Below are positions 49,092 to 60,200 of a stretch of DNA of 64,000 bases, piece after piece. Position 1 is the stretch's first letter. Every line of letters begins with the position of its first letter. The DNA lies in contig NC_088786.1 in the NCBI RefSeq assembly GCF_949628265.1, positions 35,981,681-36,045,680 of the forward strand, read 5' to 3'. This stretch comes from Cloeon dipterum (Eukaryota; Arthropoda; Insecta; Ephemeroptera; Baetidae). The notes beneath the pieces are model-generated. The model was not told where the DNA came from. It saw nothing but the letters and a program-made list of their open reading frames with translations, and ran no database searches. Both the position numbers and the translations under genes were made by a program.

Positions 49092-51305
49092 ATGGAGATC
49101 GCACGGCTGGAAAACGAGTACAGCACGCTGCAGGCGTGGGAAAATCGCTACTTGGACGATTTGCGAACGATGCAGCTGGAAATTCTCAGATTGGAACAGC
49201 AGGAAAAAGAGAGGCTTCTTTCAGTCGAGGCCTCTCCTAATCTTCAGGAGAAGATTCTCGCTCTGAGCAAAATCTGCTTTCAATGCACGAGCATGCAAGG
49301 AGAGCTCCTCAAGGAGGAAAAGTCCCTGAAGGAGTTCCAGATTTCGCAGCTTCAGGAAGAATGTAGCAATTTAGGCCAAAACAGATCCAGGTAAAAAACT
49401 GATGAATAAAAATAAAAAGTTCCGTCTTTTTGCACGATTTTAAATCCCAGGGCCACCTGTTTGAAGAAACAGTTGCTTATTTCGAAGCATTTCAACAAAT
49501 CTTTGGAAAAGAAGTGGAAGGACATGACCAAATGTTTGTCATCGGTGAAAAGCGCCATGATCAAGTGGGACTCGTCTCCTTGCACCATCAGCTACTTGGA
49601 CCAGAGACTCAAGGACAAGGAAGCGGACTTGGGCAGACTGCAGAGGCAACGCTGCCGGCTCGAGGAAATGAAGAGCTCGGTGGCCACCAACAGCTTGCCA
49701 ACCGACTTGTCCTCGATGAGCGACGCGGTCAGCGTGTCCGAATTCGAGACAGACTCGACGCCCCTGTGCAGAGCGATTCAGGAAAACATCGCACTGACCA
49801 TGGAGAAGCAGCACCTGGAACAGCAGTTCAAGAGCTTGGGAGCCCGGAAATTAGCAAATATTGGTAAAAAATATTTTAAAGACCTCTTTGACGAAGTTTC
49901 TGAGCACACCAATCGATTCCTGAGGCTCGAATTAGGTAAAGTGAACATTTTTTCTAACCAAAACGTCCAGCGCGACGTGCGAACTTTTTTTCCCGCCAAA
50001 ACAATATGAATGTGAGAACTGCGCGTGCGTCAGAGCTGGTTTGAGCACTTGCAGAGAGACTTGTTCTTTGTCAGATCCAGCCAGCTCTGACGCATGCGCA
50101 GTTCTCGCATTCATATTGTTTTGGCGGGAAAAAAAGTTCTTACGTCGCGCTGGACATTTTGGTCGGAAAAAATATCAAATTTACCTAATTCGACCCTCAG
50201 GAATCGATTGGTGGGCTCAGAAACTTCGTCAAAGACAGTCTTTAAACATTATACATAATTATTTATTGATTTGAATATTCACCAGAGCATTTGGGAAGAG
50301 CCAAAGAGGAATTTAACTCCTTGAAGGAGAAACTAAAGTTCAGCGAGGAAACACAAGATCAGTTGGAACATTGTGAAAAGGCTTTGGAGCAGATGGACAA
50401 AGAGACAGACATGCTAGACGCTCACTGCTGCTCGCTGCAGCAGCAGGTGGACGTGGAAAATGAAAAGATCCACACGGCGAAGAACGAAATTATACAGCTG
50501 CTGGCGCAGAGGGCCGTTGAGAAAGAGATTTTTTCTGTCGAGACCCGAGAATTGGAAAAGATCATCGCCGCCAACAAATTGGAACTCAATCAATTGCAGG
50601 ACAGCATTTCACTCGCTGTGAGGGGAAAATTATGATTTTTTTTCTTTTAACAAAAACTCAATTTTGCAATTTTAAGACCAAGGAGAGAAACGCGTTGAAG
50701 GACCAGAACACGACCCTCGTGATGGAATATGAGGAAATTTGCTCGAGTGACGAGATCAAAGAGTTACTGGAGAAGAAGACAAAGGAAAGTGAGGAAATAA
50801 ACCAGCTGCAGACGCGAATCAAGCAGCAAAAGAGCGCTCAGCTTAAGATGGCCACAAACATCGATGAGCTGCAGGGAAAAATCGCAGTTCTGGCCAAGGA
50901 CGTTGCGACAGTCACTGAGCAGGGAGACAAATTACTGGATAGCAATCGCAGCCAAATGAGCAGCCTGCAGGCCGAGATCAGCTCGCTGGAGAGCGACCTT
51001 CAGGTCCTCACGGGGGCTACCCTCAAAATGGTACAAAAAAATGCCTGATAAATTTTAGAAATCAATTAGACCACTCGCAGGAGAGCACCGCAAAGGAGAC
51101 TCAAGGAAACGTTGCCGAGCTCGAGGAGGCCCTGGCTAAAAGGAGAAAGATGCAAGCCGATCTGCAGCTTCGGTTGGACGTCATCAGCAAGGAAAATGAG
51201 CTGGCCGTGAATTTGGTCAAAGCTGCCGAGCAGCAGTTGCAAGCGGAGGAGGAGGCGCGAAAAAAGCAGGGTCTGCTGACCAGGCTGTTGGGGCGGTGGT
51301 CCTAG
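49092..51305 (+). CDS. Unrecognised coiled-coil protein, five exons, 540 residues
   Basis: The exon model is 49092-49390, 49451-49863, 50286-50617, 50677-51030 and 51081-51305. All introns have GT and AG ends, and the phases join without a frameshift (1,623 nt, 541 codons with stop TAG at 51303). The start is the first ATG after an in-frame TAA that directly precedes it. The protein is almost entirely heptad-rich helix, high in Glu, Lys, Gln and Leu, with a Ser/Thr-rich break at about residues 174-203 that may separate two rods. It ends LLTRLLGRWS after a basic patch. There is no signal peptide, membrane segment or globular domain. Families of such shape include centrosomal, kinetochore and motor-associated rods, but I cannot place it. 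Intron 2 contains a foldback transposon. The last junction is the least certain: exon 5 uses the acceptor ACTCGCAG at 51080, and a nearer AG would break the frame. AATAAA words follow at 51382. Confidence 0.8.
49880..50241. mobile_element. Foldback MITE, copy H, inside intron 2 of the coiled-coil gene
   Basis: 362 bp between TTAA at 49876-49879 and TTAA at 50242-50245. It starts only 16 nt after the intron donor at 49864 and ends 44 nt before the acceptor at 50285, so it makes up most of that intron. The other introns of this gene are 50-60 nt, which suggests that the insertion enlarged a small intron. Confidence 0.92.
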
Positions 51306-51381
51306 TTTGGTTTTTTGTGTGAGTTTAAAATGAAAAATGCGAATGGTCATTCCAGAGTTGGAAAGCGGTTGTCACTAATTC

Positions 51382-51397
51382 AATAAATTCAAATAAA
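51382..51397 (+). terminator. Poly(A) signals of the coiled-coil gene
   Basis: AATAAA at 51382-51387 and again at 51392-51397, about 80 nt after the stop codon, in the correct strand and place for 3' end formation. Confidence 0.6.
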
Positions 51398-52577
51398 AAA
51401 GCGCGCATTCTTTCCATTTCAGCTCGCTTTTGCGTGTTCAAGCTTACTTCAGCACGCTATCTTGATGGGTAGGTGACATATTTATGCTAATTACCATTAT
51501 CCCCTGTGAAAACGCGGAGCGTTTATTCTCATGAGCTGATTGCAACCGCACAGAATTGAGCTGCAGAAAGCCAATTAAAAGTATGAAATGTTTGTTTTTC
51601 TGCGTAATCTTTCCACCATGAGTCAGACGTGCAGTTGCCTTTTTTATTATCATAATTAATGCGAATTCAGGAAACGCAAACAAAGCAAATGCCTCGGTTT
51701 CGATTGAGTGAACAGATACGAGAGCTAAATAAAAGGCCAGCAGCAGGACAGGTGTCCCTCGAAACGTAAATAAATTACAATTAAAAAGCCGAGCAGAAAA
51801 ATCGAGAACCAACACAAATTGAAATTATTTTAACTTGGAAAATGGGTAAAAATGTATAAATGCTGAGACGCTATTGGAAACTCTGCTCATTGCATCTGAT
51901 AAGCCTAACTCCGTGTAATTGAGCTGTGCAGTATTTATGTTTGTATGCACGCCTAAAACATTAATTGCTGTTTGAACGAGCCTCGATTCTGCCTTCTACA
52001 CTGCACCCTAGGACCTTCTACTTGATGGGCCTCCTCATTCCGCTTGTATAATTAAGACCCGATTGATTTGTGTTGTTTCAGCGTCGAATATCCAATTAAA
52101 ATTCTCAACCTGGAAAGGAAAATGGGAGCCCCGTCGCGGAGACGGCTCTGGACGAGGCAGTCACTCATCAGGTGCTCAAGATGAATCTCGAACACATATT
52201 ACACAGCGTGGCTGGTTGATGGGTTCGGAGCTGTTATCACCGCATTATAATCGCATTACCTTCTGGCCGAGTGGGTGCATGACTTGATTTTGCACGATAA
52301 TTATACAGACGTATAGGCCCCCACAACACAGCACACACATGTATGGTTTGAATTAACCGCAGCACAAGGGTTCAGACAGCAAAAGGAAACGCCGCATTTG
52401 CATATAAATTGGTCATGCATAAAAATTTATGGGCGTACAAAGTCTTCGATAATTGATTGTTTATGACTTTATTGACGCGTTTGCCGCTCCATCAATGATT
52501 GACTGTGCGCTCCTTGATTTTGCACGAGAAGTTAACGCGTCATCGTAATAAATTTTATTTTAAAATGATATTTTCTT
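51398..52577. other. No gene seen
   Basis: Unique sequence between the coiled-coil gene and foldback copy I. A 123-codon minus frame at 51444-51815 has no recognisable domain. Nothing supported. Confidence 0.4.
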
Positions 52578-52581
52578 TTAA

Positions 52582-52936
52582 AGACTGTCTTTGATGAAGT
52601 TTCTCAGCACACGAATCGATTCCTGAGGGTCGAATTAGGTAAAATGGACATTTTTTCCGACCAAAAAGTCCAGCGCGACGTGCGAATTTTTTTCCCGCCA
52701 AAACAATATGAATGTGAGAACTGCGCATGCGTCAGAGCTCAGAGCTGGTTGGAGCACTTGTAGAGAGACTTCTTTGTCAGATCCAGCCAGCTCTGACGCA
52801 TGCGCAGTTCTCGCATTCATCTTGTTTTGGCGGGAAAAAAATTCGCACGTCGCGCTGGACTTTTAGGTCGGAAAAAATGTCCACTTTACATAATTCGACC
52901 CTCAAGAATCGATTGGTGTGCTCAGAAACTTCGTCA
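52582..52936. mobile_element. Foldback MITE, copy I, right tip lost
   Basis: TTAA at 52578-52581, then AGACTGTCTTTGATGAAG. The right arm stops at CTTCGTCA just before 52938 and lacks the last dozen or so bases (AAGACGGTCT). The sequence GAGCTCAGAGCTGG near the centre is a small local duplication. Confidence 0.87.
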
Positions 52937-52941
52937 ATTTA

Positions 52942-53700
52942 AGTGCAAAATTAACTCTGATGAATAATTTTTATCTCATTCATTATTGCGATTATTGCAC
53001 AAGAATAAAGCCATGGCAAGATTGCGAAAATAGAAGCAATGCAGTTCTGTACACACACTGCTGATTGCCACTAACGAATATGTTTGTGGAAAGCGCAAAC
53101 TTTTGCAGAATGCATGCGAAAAACGCGGTCGGTCGGTCGGTTGATGAGGAGCGAACTAGCGGCCGATCGCTATTTTCTAATTAAAAGCGATTGCAACTTT
53201 TTGTTTGCTTTTAATTCCCAATACACACGCGCGCGCGGCAGAGCGAATTTTATTTTCAATTACGGTTCAATGAACAGAAAACAACTACGCTCGTTCGCAG
53301 TCAGTGTGCACTAATTCGCCGACATGCACAATTTTTAATAATCACCATTGCATGATAAAAATGTGCGTACGTGCTCGCAGCTTCGCGACGCTAATGATGC
53401 ACGCCGAGCCGAACTATCGAAAAGTTTTGCTGTGAGATTTTTTCTTTCCTCTATTTCTCATTAGCGGACGCGCATGTATATAGGGAAGAGGAACTGTCTT
53501 TAAACCTCCACCCGCGTCAAACAGAACAGAAAAGCCATACGAATGTCCAATTAAAAGTTGTAGACAAAATAGTAAAACGGCTCTTGATCAAACAAAAATT
53601 TCTCAACATAAATACATTAGCTCGTTATTTGCGCATCTCCGTCTAAAGTCTAGACGCTCGGATATTTATTCTTTACAACAAATAATAAATTACTCTCGAG
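52942..53700. other. No gene seen
   Basis: Unique sequence with a GGTC run near 53126. Nothing supported. Confidence 0.4.
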
Positions 53701-54020
53701 CACCGCGGGGTCCGGATTGCGATCTGTGTTGATTCCCGCCGGTCAGAATTCAATATGGCGTCGAAATAATGGAGACAGTCTAGCGGCCAATCAGAAGCGT
53801 CAAAAAAGAGGCGTGCCGACCGAATAATTTCATTCCCGCGAATTTTGTTACATTTCCATTTGCCTGATGTGCCATCTTAACGGTCGATTCGCCAATTACC
53901 GGGCTAATCAGCTGTTAGTAAACAAATAACAACAAAAATATTAATTATTTTCATGATAAATTTCCCAAGCAAATTTCATTTTACGTTTGTAACTTTCCCG
54001 CCATACTTTATCAGACGGCG
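53701..54020 (-). mobile_element. CACCGGGGGCC-end element, minus orientation
   Basis: Begins CACCGCGGGGTCCGGATTGCG and follows the 42410 copy through ATATGGCGTCGAAATAATGGA, AGAGGCGTGCCGACCGAATA and TTACCGGGCTAATCAGCTGTT to GTAACTTTCCCGCCATACTTTATC. The far terminus is degraded after GACGGCGCTTA. Confidence 0.8.
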
Positions 54021-54839
54021 CTTAAATTGAATTTATTTTTTTAGTCTCAGCAGAATAAAAAAATCCCATCATTTGTAAAAATATTAACATTTTTAATCAA
54101 TTTAATTCACGATAAAAGGCCACTTGCATGTTTCAAACTGAATAACAATAGCGCACGTTCAAGTTGCACAAATGACCTAATATTCCGACTACTGTTTCGC
54201 CACGGGAGAGAAAATCTATTGCTTCTGAAATATAAATTGCCGTCTACTCTTATCTCGGCGGCGGGTGCAATGAATTTCGAGCGACCCGCCTATAAAGTAG
54301 CGAAGAGTAGCGTGCACCGCATGTATAAAAACGCGGCGCAGCTCCATAACTGCAGTTTCCGTGCCGCCGCGTTTTTCTTTCCAATGCAACACATAAATAG
54401 ATGGAAATGTAAATAACCAGCCGGCAGGCGTGCAGTACTAACTTAAGCAGAAATATGGGGGTGCGCGCGCGGCCGAGACAGAAAGGGCTGCTTTTCTTCT
54501 CCGATAACAAGCGAATTATTTATTTTCCGAGAAATGTATCGCCCTTATTATTTTACTAGCTGATTTCATCAGAGCGCATGAATTGGAGGTTGGTTGGTTG
54601 GTCGTGCGTCTTGCACAAGCAATGAATAGTAGAATATCAGCCGGAGTGCACCTATGGCTTAAGAAACTATTGCACAAATATTCTCCCCCTTTGGCCGCGT
54701 GCAGTCGCTATGCAAACGGAATCAGGACAGTCGCAAAAGAGCAAAACGTGGCCATTGGAAAAGAGCAGATCGTAGATAGAAATGAAAACGAAGAACGTCA
54801 CGTGATTGGCTCAGACGCAACAATTTGTTCCATTTTTAT
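54021..54839. other. No gene seen
   Basis: Unique sequence with overlapping 60-97 codon frames on both strands and no motif. Nothing supported. Confidence 0.4.
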
Positions 54840-55170
54840 CAGGGTTGCATTTAAAAAAAATGCAGTGCAGCGGTAAATTTTAACAAGTTTCTTACAGGAA
54901 ATGTTTGCACCTGTTTTCAATAATTTTTTAATTATTAGCTTGACTTGAAAAATTGTCAGAGAGAAATTTTTGGAGAAATTGAGGCAGAAAATGCAAATTT
55001 AAGAGAAAAAATCTGCATAGTAGAGGAAATTTGACCACTCTGACCGTGAATTTAAGATTTTCCCGGGAGAAATAGAGAATAAATTCTTTTCTTGCGCAAG
55101 AAATTGATAGAAATTGAGCGGTAAAAACCAGTGGTGAAAAAAAAACGGGTGGAAAGTAAAATGCAACCCT
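54840..55170 (+). mobile_element. hAT-like MITE, CAGGGTTGCATTT ends, 8-bp target duplication
   Basis: 331 bp from CAGGGTTGCATTT to AAATGCAACCCTG, a perfect terminal inverted repeat of at least 10 bp. The flanking 8-mers ATTTTTAT (54832-54839) and ATTTTTAC (55171-55178) match at 7 of 8. CAGGG ends plus an 8-bp duplication mark the hAT superfamily. No transposase is present. Confidence 0.92.
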
Positions 55171-55669
55171 GATTTTTACAGCTAAAATTGATAGAGCTTA
55201 AGCAAGATTCAATATTTAAATAATAACTTAACGTGATGGTACCATTATTTTCCTCACAAGCCACAAACCGATGGTTCGGTCAAAAAAATATTTAAAAAAA
55301 ACCTGGCAAAGTCGTGAAAAACATCACTTCTTTGGTCGTCCTATATATGCGAGGGATTTCTGTCTTCTATAATGCAAAATTGGGAAAACTTGTCTGCTCT
55401 TGAAAATAGTATAATTCTAAATTTTTAACACTTGTTAACCCTTGGTAGTTATTTTGAGCAAAATATTAATTTGTCGTCTTGACCGCAAAAAAAAAGAAAG
55501 AAAACGATTTAATCACAGATTTTGCGTTGTTAAATGAATTTAGTGTAGTAAACACATTTCTATATTTCGCCTCAAATCGATTTAAATTTAATGCTCTAGC
55601 AAAATTTTACAGCTGGACTTAAGACTGACTGATATTAAATTTCAAGTTCCTTGGAAACTGCAGAGCGGG
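55171..55669. other. AT-rich DNA, no gene seen
   Basis: AT-rich unique sequence. No supported exon. Confidence 0.4.
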
Positions 55670-55839
55670 CAGGGTTCCGAATTTTGCCCACCCGGTTTTT
55701 TCAGTTTTAACCAGGCTAAAAACCCACTATTTTACCCAAGACTCATAATAAAAAAAATTCCGGGAGAATAAAAAATTGTGTTTTTAACGCTAAAAAAGTA
55801 GTGCTGCATTTTTGCGCATTGCAAAATTGGCAAGCCCTG
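55670..55839. mobile_element. Small hAT-like candidate, CAGGG...CCCTG
   Basis: CAGGGTTCCGAATTTTGCC at the left faces GCAAAATTGGCAAGCCCTG at the right, an imperfect inverted repeat, over 170 bp. The 8-mers outside (AGAGCGGG and TTGTATGG) do not match, so insertion by transposition is not proven. A related right half seems to lie at about 12170-12262. Confidence 0.45.
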
Positions 55840-56367
55840 TTGTATGGGGAATAAATTTCTTCGTTTTTTAAAAAATGCAGTGAAAAGCTGGGTTTTTTGA
55901 AATCCTGAGAGCTTTGAAGATTGTGACTAGAAATATTTGACAAAAATGTTTTGTATTGTGGTCAATTGGAGCTCTATTTTTAAAATATTTAAGTAGAAGT
56001 GCTAAATTTTTTTGCCAATCTTAACATGGCTTACAGAAAATAATTAAAAATAAAAACGCCAAATTGATCAAAAAATGGGTCGAAAAAACTATTTATGAAG
56101 CAGAGCATCTCTCGTACAAATTATTAAACAAACATTCTGACTCTTCAAAGGTAAATAACGTGCCCATGGCTGATTGGGAAACATATATTTTGAAAATCGT
56201 GCAAGTTTTCAAGAAAGTCTGGATTTTACTAATTTTATAATAATTGCACAATAAAAAAATCAATGGAAGACCACATTCATGGTAAGCCAAATTAAAAATG
56301 CAATTATTATCGCACTCAATCAAATATCCTCTCCTTGTAATGAAAACGGATGGCGGTACTTACTTAC

Positions 56368-56448
56368 GAGTCCCCGCCGATTGAGAATAAATCGAATCAA
56401 TTTCTCCGTTTGACGCGGAAAATTCGATAACACGGAGCCCTCCACTTC
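56368..56448 (-). other. Candidate 81-nt internal exon, minus strand, gene unknown
   Basis: On the minus strand, TTCTTTAGTGCAG precedes an 81-nt stretch that ends at GGACTC followed by GTAAGTAAGT, a consensus donor. The phase-0 frame is fully open and reads EVEGSVLSNFPRQTEKLIRF then ILNRRGL; another frame is also open. It lies downstream of the SPIDR stop. It could be an exon of a large gene with long introns, an alternative SPIDR 3' exon joined from the GTAAGT at 57234, or coincidence. I do not recognise the peptide. Confidence 0.3.
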
Positions 56449-56701
56449 CTGCACTAAAGAAATCAGCAATTTGATATTTTAACACTTGGCACGCCTCATC
56501 ATTAAAATGCATTGAGCTCTCTCTATACATTTTCTGTGTATCTGACCTAACGAGTGAGTGTATTTGCAGCTCTTAATTGGAGGGAGGAAAAAATAATAGT
56601 CGAGGCCAGATGCGCGGCGGCTGGGATTTAATGAAATCATTATCACACTTGTTAGCAATATCGCACTGATTACAACCCCTCGCGGTGGGCAAGCGTGTGT
56701 T

Positions 56702-56736
<35 letters not shown>
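56702..56736. repeat. Compound GT / GA microsatellite
   Basis: GT units run directly into GA units. Confidence 0.92.
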
Positions 56737-57133
56737 ACTCAATGCCATTCATTACCACGGCGAAGGGGCACAAACAAAAATAATCACCTCTCCTTTTCGC
56801 ACGGCCACAAAGACCCCCTGTCTTGCTCTTCCTTTCACGCCTTCCTCTGCATTCAGATGCTCCGTTTCAATTATTTCGGCGTAATTACTCCACAGGTCAC
56901 ACCAAGCCCAGCGAAAATCAGTCAACGTGTTGCAACTTAGTGATTAAGGCGTTCGTTTCCTCGCCGAAAAATTGCAAAATTCCTCATTCATTCGGATCCG
57001 TTTGGGGGTGATCGCGCGGATAGATTCAACTTGGCCTTTTTGTTCGCATTTGCATTACTCGATCTCATTAAAATCATCAGATGTGTTCAACTGCTTCAAG
57101 TGAAAAGGGGATAATCTTGGATGAGGCAATATT

Positions 57134-57139
57134 TTTAAT
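57134..57139 (-). terminator. Possible SPIDR poly(A) signal
   Basis: ATTAAA on the minus strand about 70 nt past the stop codon. It is a common variant signal, but no further evidence supports it. Confidence 0.3.
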
Positions 57140-57207
57140 GAGCGACCTCTAGATCCAACATAATCACATGGCACTCACTTCACTTTTTGTTTTGTTTTAG
57201 TTTTGTT

Positions 57208-60200
57208 TTAGAAAGGCACTTGACACAGACTTACAGAATTAGAACCGTCACTGCAAGTCACACAGCACACGAATGGACCAATTTCTTGTCCTAACACAGC
57301 TTCAACGCCAATCACCTGTGAATCAATTTGACACAACAGTTAGCATAGTATTTAAAGTGATTATTTTTATTTTAAAAATGATATTACTTGAAAACCGACC
57401 ATTTTTTTCAAATAATTTTGACCAAAAATCATTTTTTTAATAAATACCAGTTACGCCATTTTTCGGGCAAAGGAAATTAATTGCTTCTGGGGTGAGAAAA
57501 ATAATGAAAATTTAATAGTGAGGATATAAAAGATATTACTTTTGAGTCTTGAAATTATTATTTTTTTAAAACCGCAGATTTTCGAAAGGGGTGCGTTTTT
57601 TGCCTCATTTAAATTCACCAGTTGATAGAAGCCTCAAAAACTGCTGAAATTCAGACAGCTGATTACATTTCCAGTGTTTTTCCTATTGAGCAATTTTTTC
57701 CCAAATTTACTATTTTTGCTCAAAATATGAATGAAAATTTAAACTGACCGTTAGATAACCTTTAAACTTTTCTTGGGAAAAATCAAAATACCAAAAATTA
57801 TTTGAGAGTCATGAAAAATGTTTTGCTAACCTCATTTTTATCCCAACCAGGAGGCAGGATGCTCTCACTAGCGCTATGATGTAGCTAAAACAGACATATT
57901 TAGTCAGTAAATCTTAAAAAAATAAATCAATACTGATAACAAACCTTGATTAGGATCTTAGTGTCATCATTGCTGCAATGGTATCCTCGTGAAGGACTAA
58001 TGTAAACGCTCAGGGCAACCTTGTTCGAAAACGGACCTTCAGAGTGACAGTCTAAGCAGCACATCACATCTTTGGGAAGATCTTCGAGGGATTCGCCTCC
58101 ACACTTACAGCACACAGGCCAAGCGCATGAGTTGTCTTCGTCAACTCCACAAATTGTCCCTAGAAATATTTATTATTAAAATGTTTATGCCTTGTTTTCA
58201 GATAAAGGTCAAGTTTCAACAGGAAAAAAATGATACCAGGGATGCAAAACACCCGCATTAAAAAAATCAGTGCAGTGCTAAAAAGCGTTTTTTTTTTGTC
58301 AATTTTAACAAGTTTCTTGCAGGCACCTCAGTTTTGATTTATTTCCTAATAATTATCTCATGACTTCGACTTGAAAAATTGTTTCAGATTAGTTTTGGAG
58401 AAATTAAAGACGATTTAACAGAAAAAATCTGCACGATAGAGGAAATTTTGACCACTCCTACCGCAAATTTTAGATTTCCACGCGGTAATATTGAATAAAT
58501 TCATTTCTTGCGCAACAAATTGGTAAAATTTGAGTTGTAAGCAACTGCAACCCTGAATGATACATGATAATATACCTTTGACTAGTGCAAGCTGGTGATT
58601 TTTCACTTGAGGGCAGAGATTTGGAATTTTCACGTCAACCTTTTTCAACCGATCCAGACAATTTTGTTCAATCCAGCTGGAAGCGACTGAGCCCGTGTAG
58701 AATGGAAGGTTTTCTGCCTTAAACACTGAGGTAAACTCATCCGTGGCGAAGTCACCTTTGAAAAAAGATTAAAATCAAGATTTGTTTTTGAAAAAGTATC
58801 GCTCACCTCTGGACGTTAGCATATCTCTTATTACAATGATGGTGCCTGGGATTAGTTCCGGTATCACAGTCCTTTGACTGGTGTTGATGACAACATAAGG
58901 AATTGTTTCAGAAGAGGCAGTCAAATCAGTGACGTACAGATTTGATGATTCAAAAGCCAGATACTTCACGATCACAGTTTGTCTGCAGCAGATGTTTGCA
59001 TCCTGGAAAGTTTTTAGTGTCAATGGGACCACCAGGTTTTTTTTACCAATTTCTTGCGCTGGAAATGCAAGAATTGAATTTATTCCACATTTCCCCTGTG
59101 AAAATCTAAAATTTGCGGTCGAAGGGCTCAAAATTTCCTTTACTGTGCCGATTTTTTATTTCAAATTGCCATTTTCTGCCTCAATTTCTCCCAAAAACTC
59201 TCTCTTTCAATTTTTCAAGTCGAGGTTATGAGCAAATAATTAGAAAATTATTGAAAACTGTGGTAGAAACATTGCCTGCAAGAAATTGGTAAAAATTGAA
59301 AAAACGCTTTTTTTTAGCAACCCATTATGGGAAAAGTTTAGTTTCTCCTTGAATTTACCTGTAGTGCAGGTTTCAATTCTGAAAACCTTTGTGGCAGCCA
59401 GGGTTGCACTTGACTGCATTTTTCCAGAACGCATCCTCTGCCAGCTAAAAACTTGAACACGTGTGTGGCACATTTCCATTCTGGACTCAAATCGCTGATC
59501 AAACTGACTACATCAGATCGTCTGTAAAAATGAAAAACAAATTTGAAATTTCTATAATCGCATACTAATCTAAGTATTAGCAATTTTAAAGACGTATATA
59601 AACAATTGGCAGGATAAAATGTGTTGAAACAACGATAAATTTAATACCTAGCGATATCCAATCTTTTGTGGAGCGACAGTCCCTGCATCCAATAGCTGTC
59701 ACCCTCTTTAAATGACGACTCCAAGCCGCCCTTCAGTTCAACAAAACAAAAAGTTCCTCTCGAGTCATTTCCTAGCATGGTCCAAACGTCCTCAAGAATT
59801 TGATTGCCTTGTGACATTAACAGCCTTGGTCTCCTAACCAGAAATACACTTTTAATCTCCCCTACCATCAGTAAATATTATTACTATCGTTACCTGGAGA
59901 AAAACACTTTCTGACAAGTTAGTTTAAGACGCAAGGGAACTGTGGCCGATTTGGCGTGCACCTCGACCGCATCACCGATGGGGAAGTCCAGAAATTGGCT
60001 TTCGATCACTTGGTTTGAATTTTCCAGCTCCTCCACTGCTCGCAACATGCAGCCGTGTGTCGACGCGTTTGGCATGAGGAGAAGATCCAACAGCTCCTTG
60101 CTCTCCTTTAGAGTAGTGGTGCATTTGCTTGGGTGAATGCTCGGGTCTGAATATCATAAAAAAGAAAATGTTGTTCGGTAGAGGATTTTCATAAAATATC

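Larger units (their letters stand above)
55840..57207. other. Intergenic, with a candidate exon at 56368-56448 and a GT/GA microsatellite
   Basis: AT-rich to 56340, then mixed. A GT run followed directly by a GA run lies at 56702-56736. Apart from the candidate exon, nothing resembles coding sequence. Confidence 0.4.

Noticed and set aside
49430..49867. 145-codon plus frame overlapping exon 2 of the coiled-coil gene
   Set aside because: A shadow in another phase; the frame that joins both neighbouring exons is the heptad-rich one.
51031..51059. Nearer acceptor (TTTTAG at 51058) for the last coiled-coil exon
   Set aside because: It would join in the wrong phase and lose the heptad frame; the acceptor at 51080 keeps it.
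57208..57234. GTAAGT donor at 57234 as the end of SPIDR exon 13
   Set aside because: Reading through to the TAA at 57208 gives a final strand (LCQVPF) that fits the family's C-terminal pattern, so the exon is better ended at the stop. The donor is kept only as an alternative.
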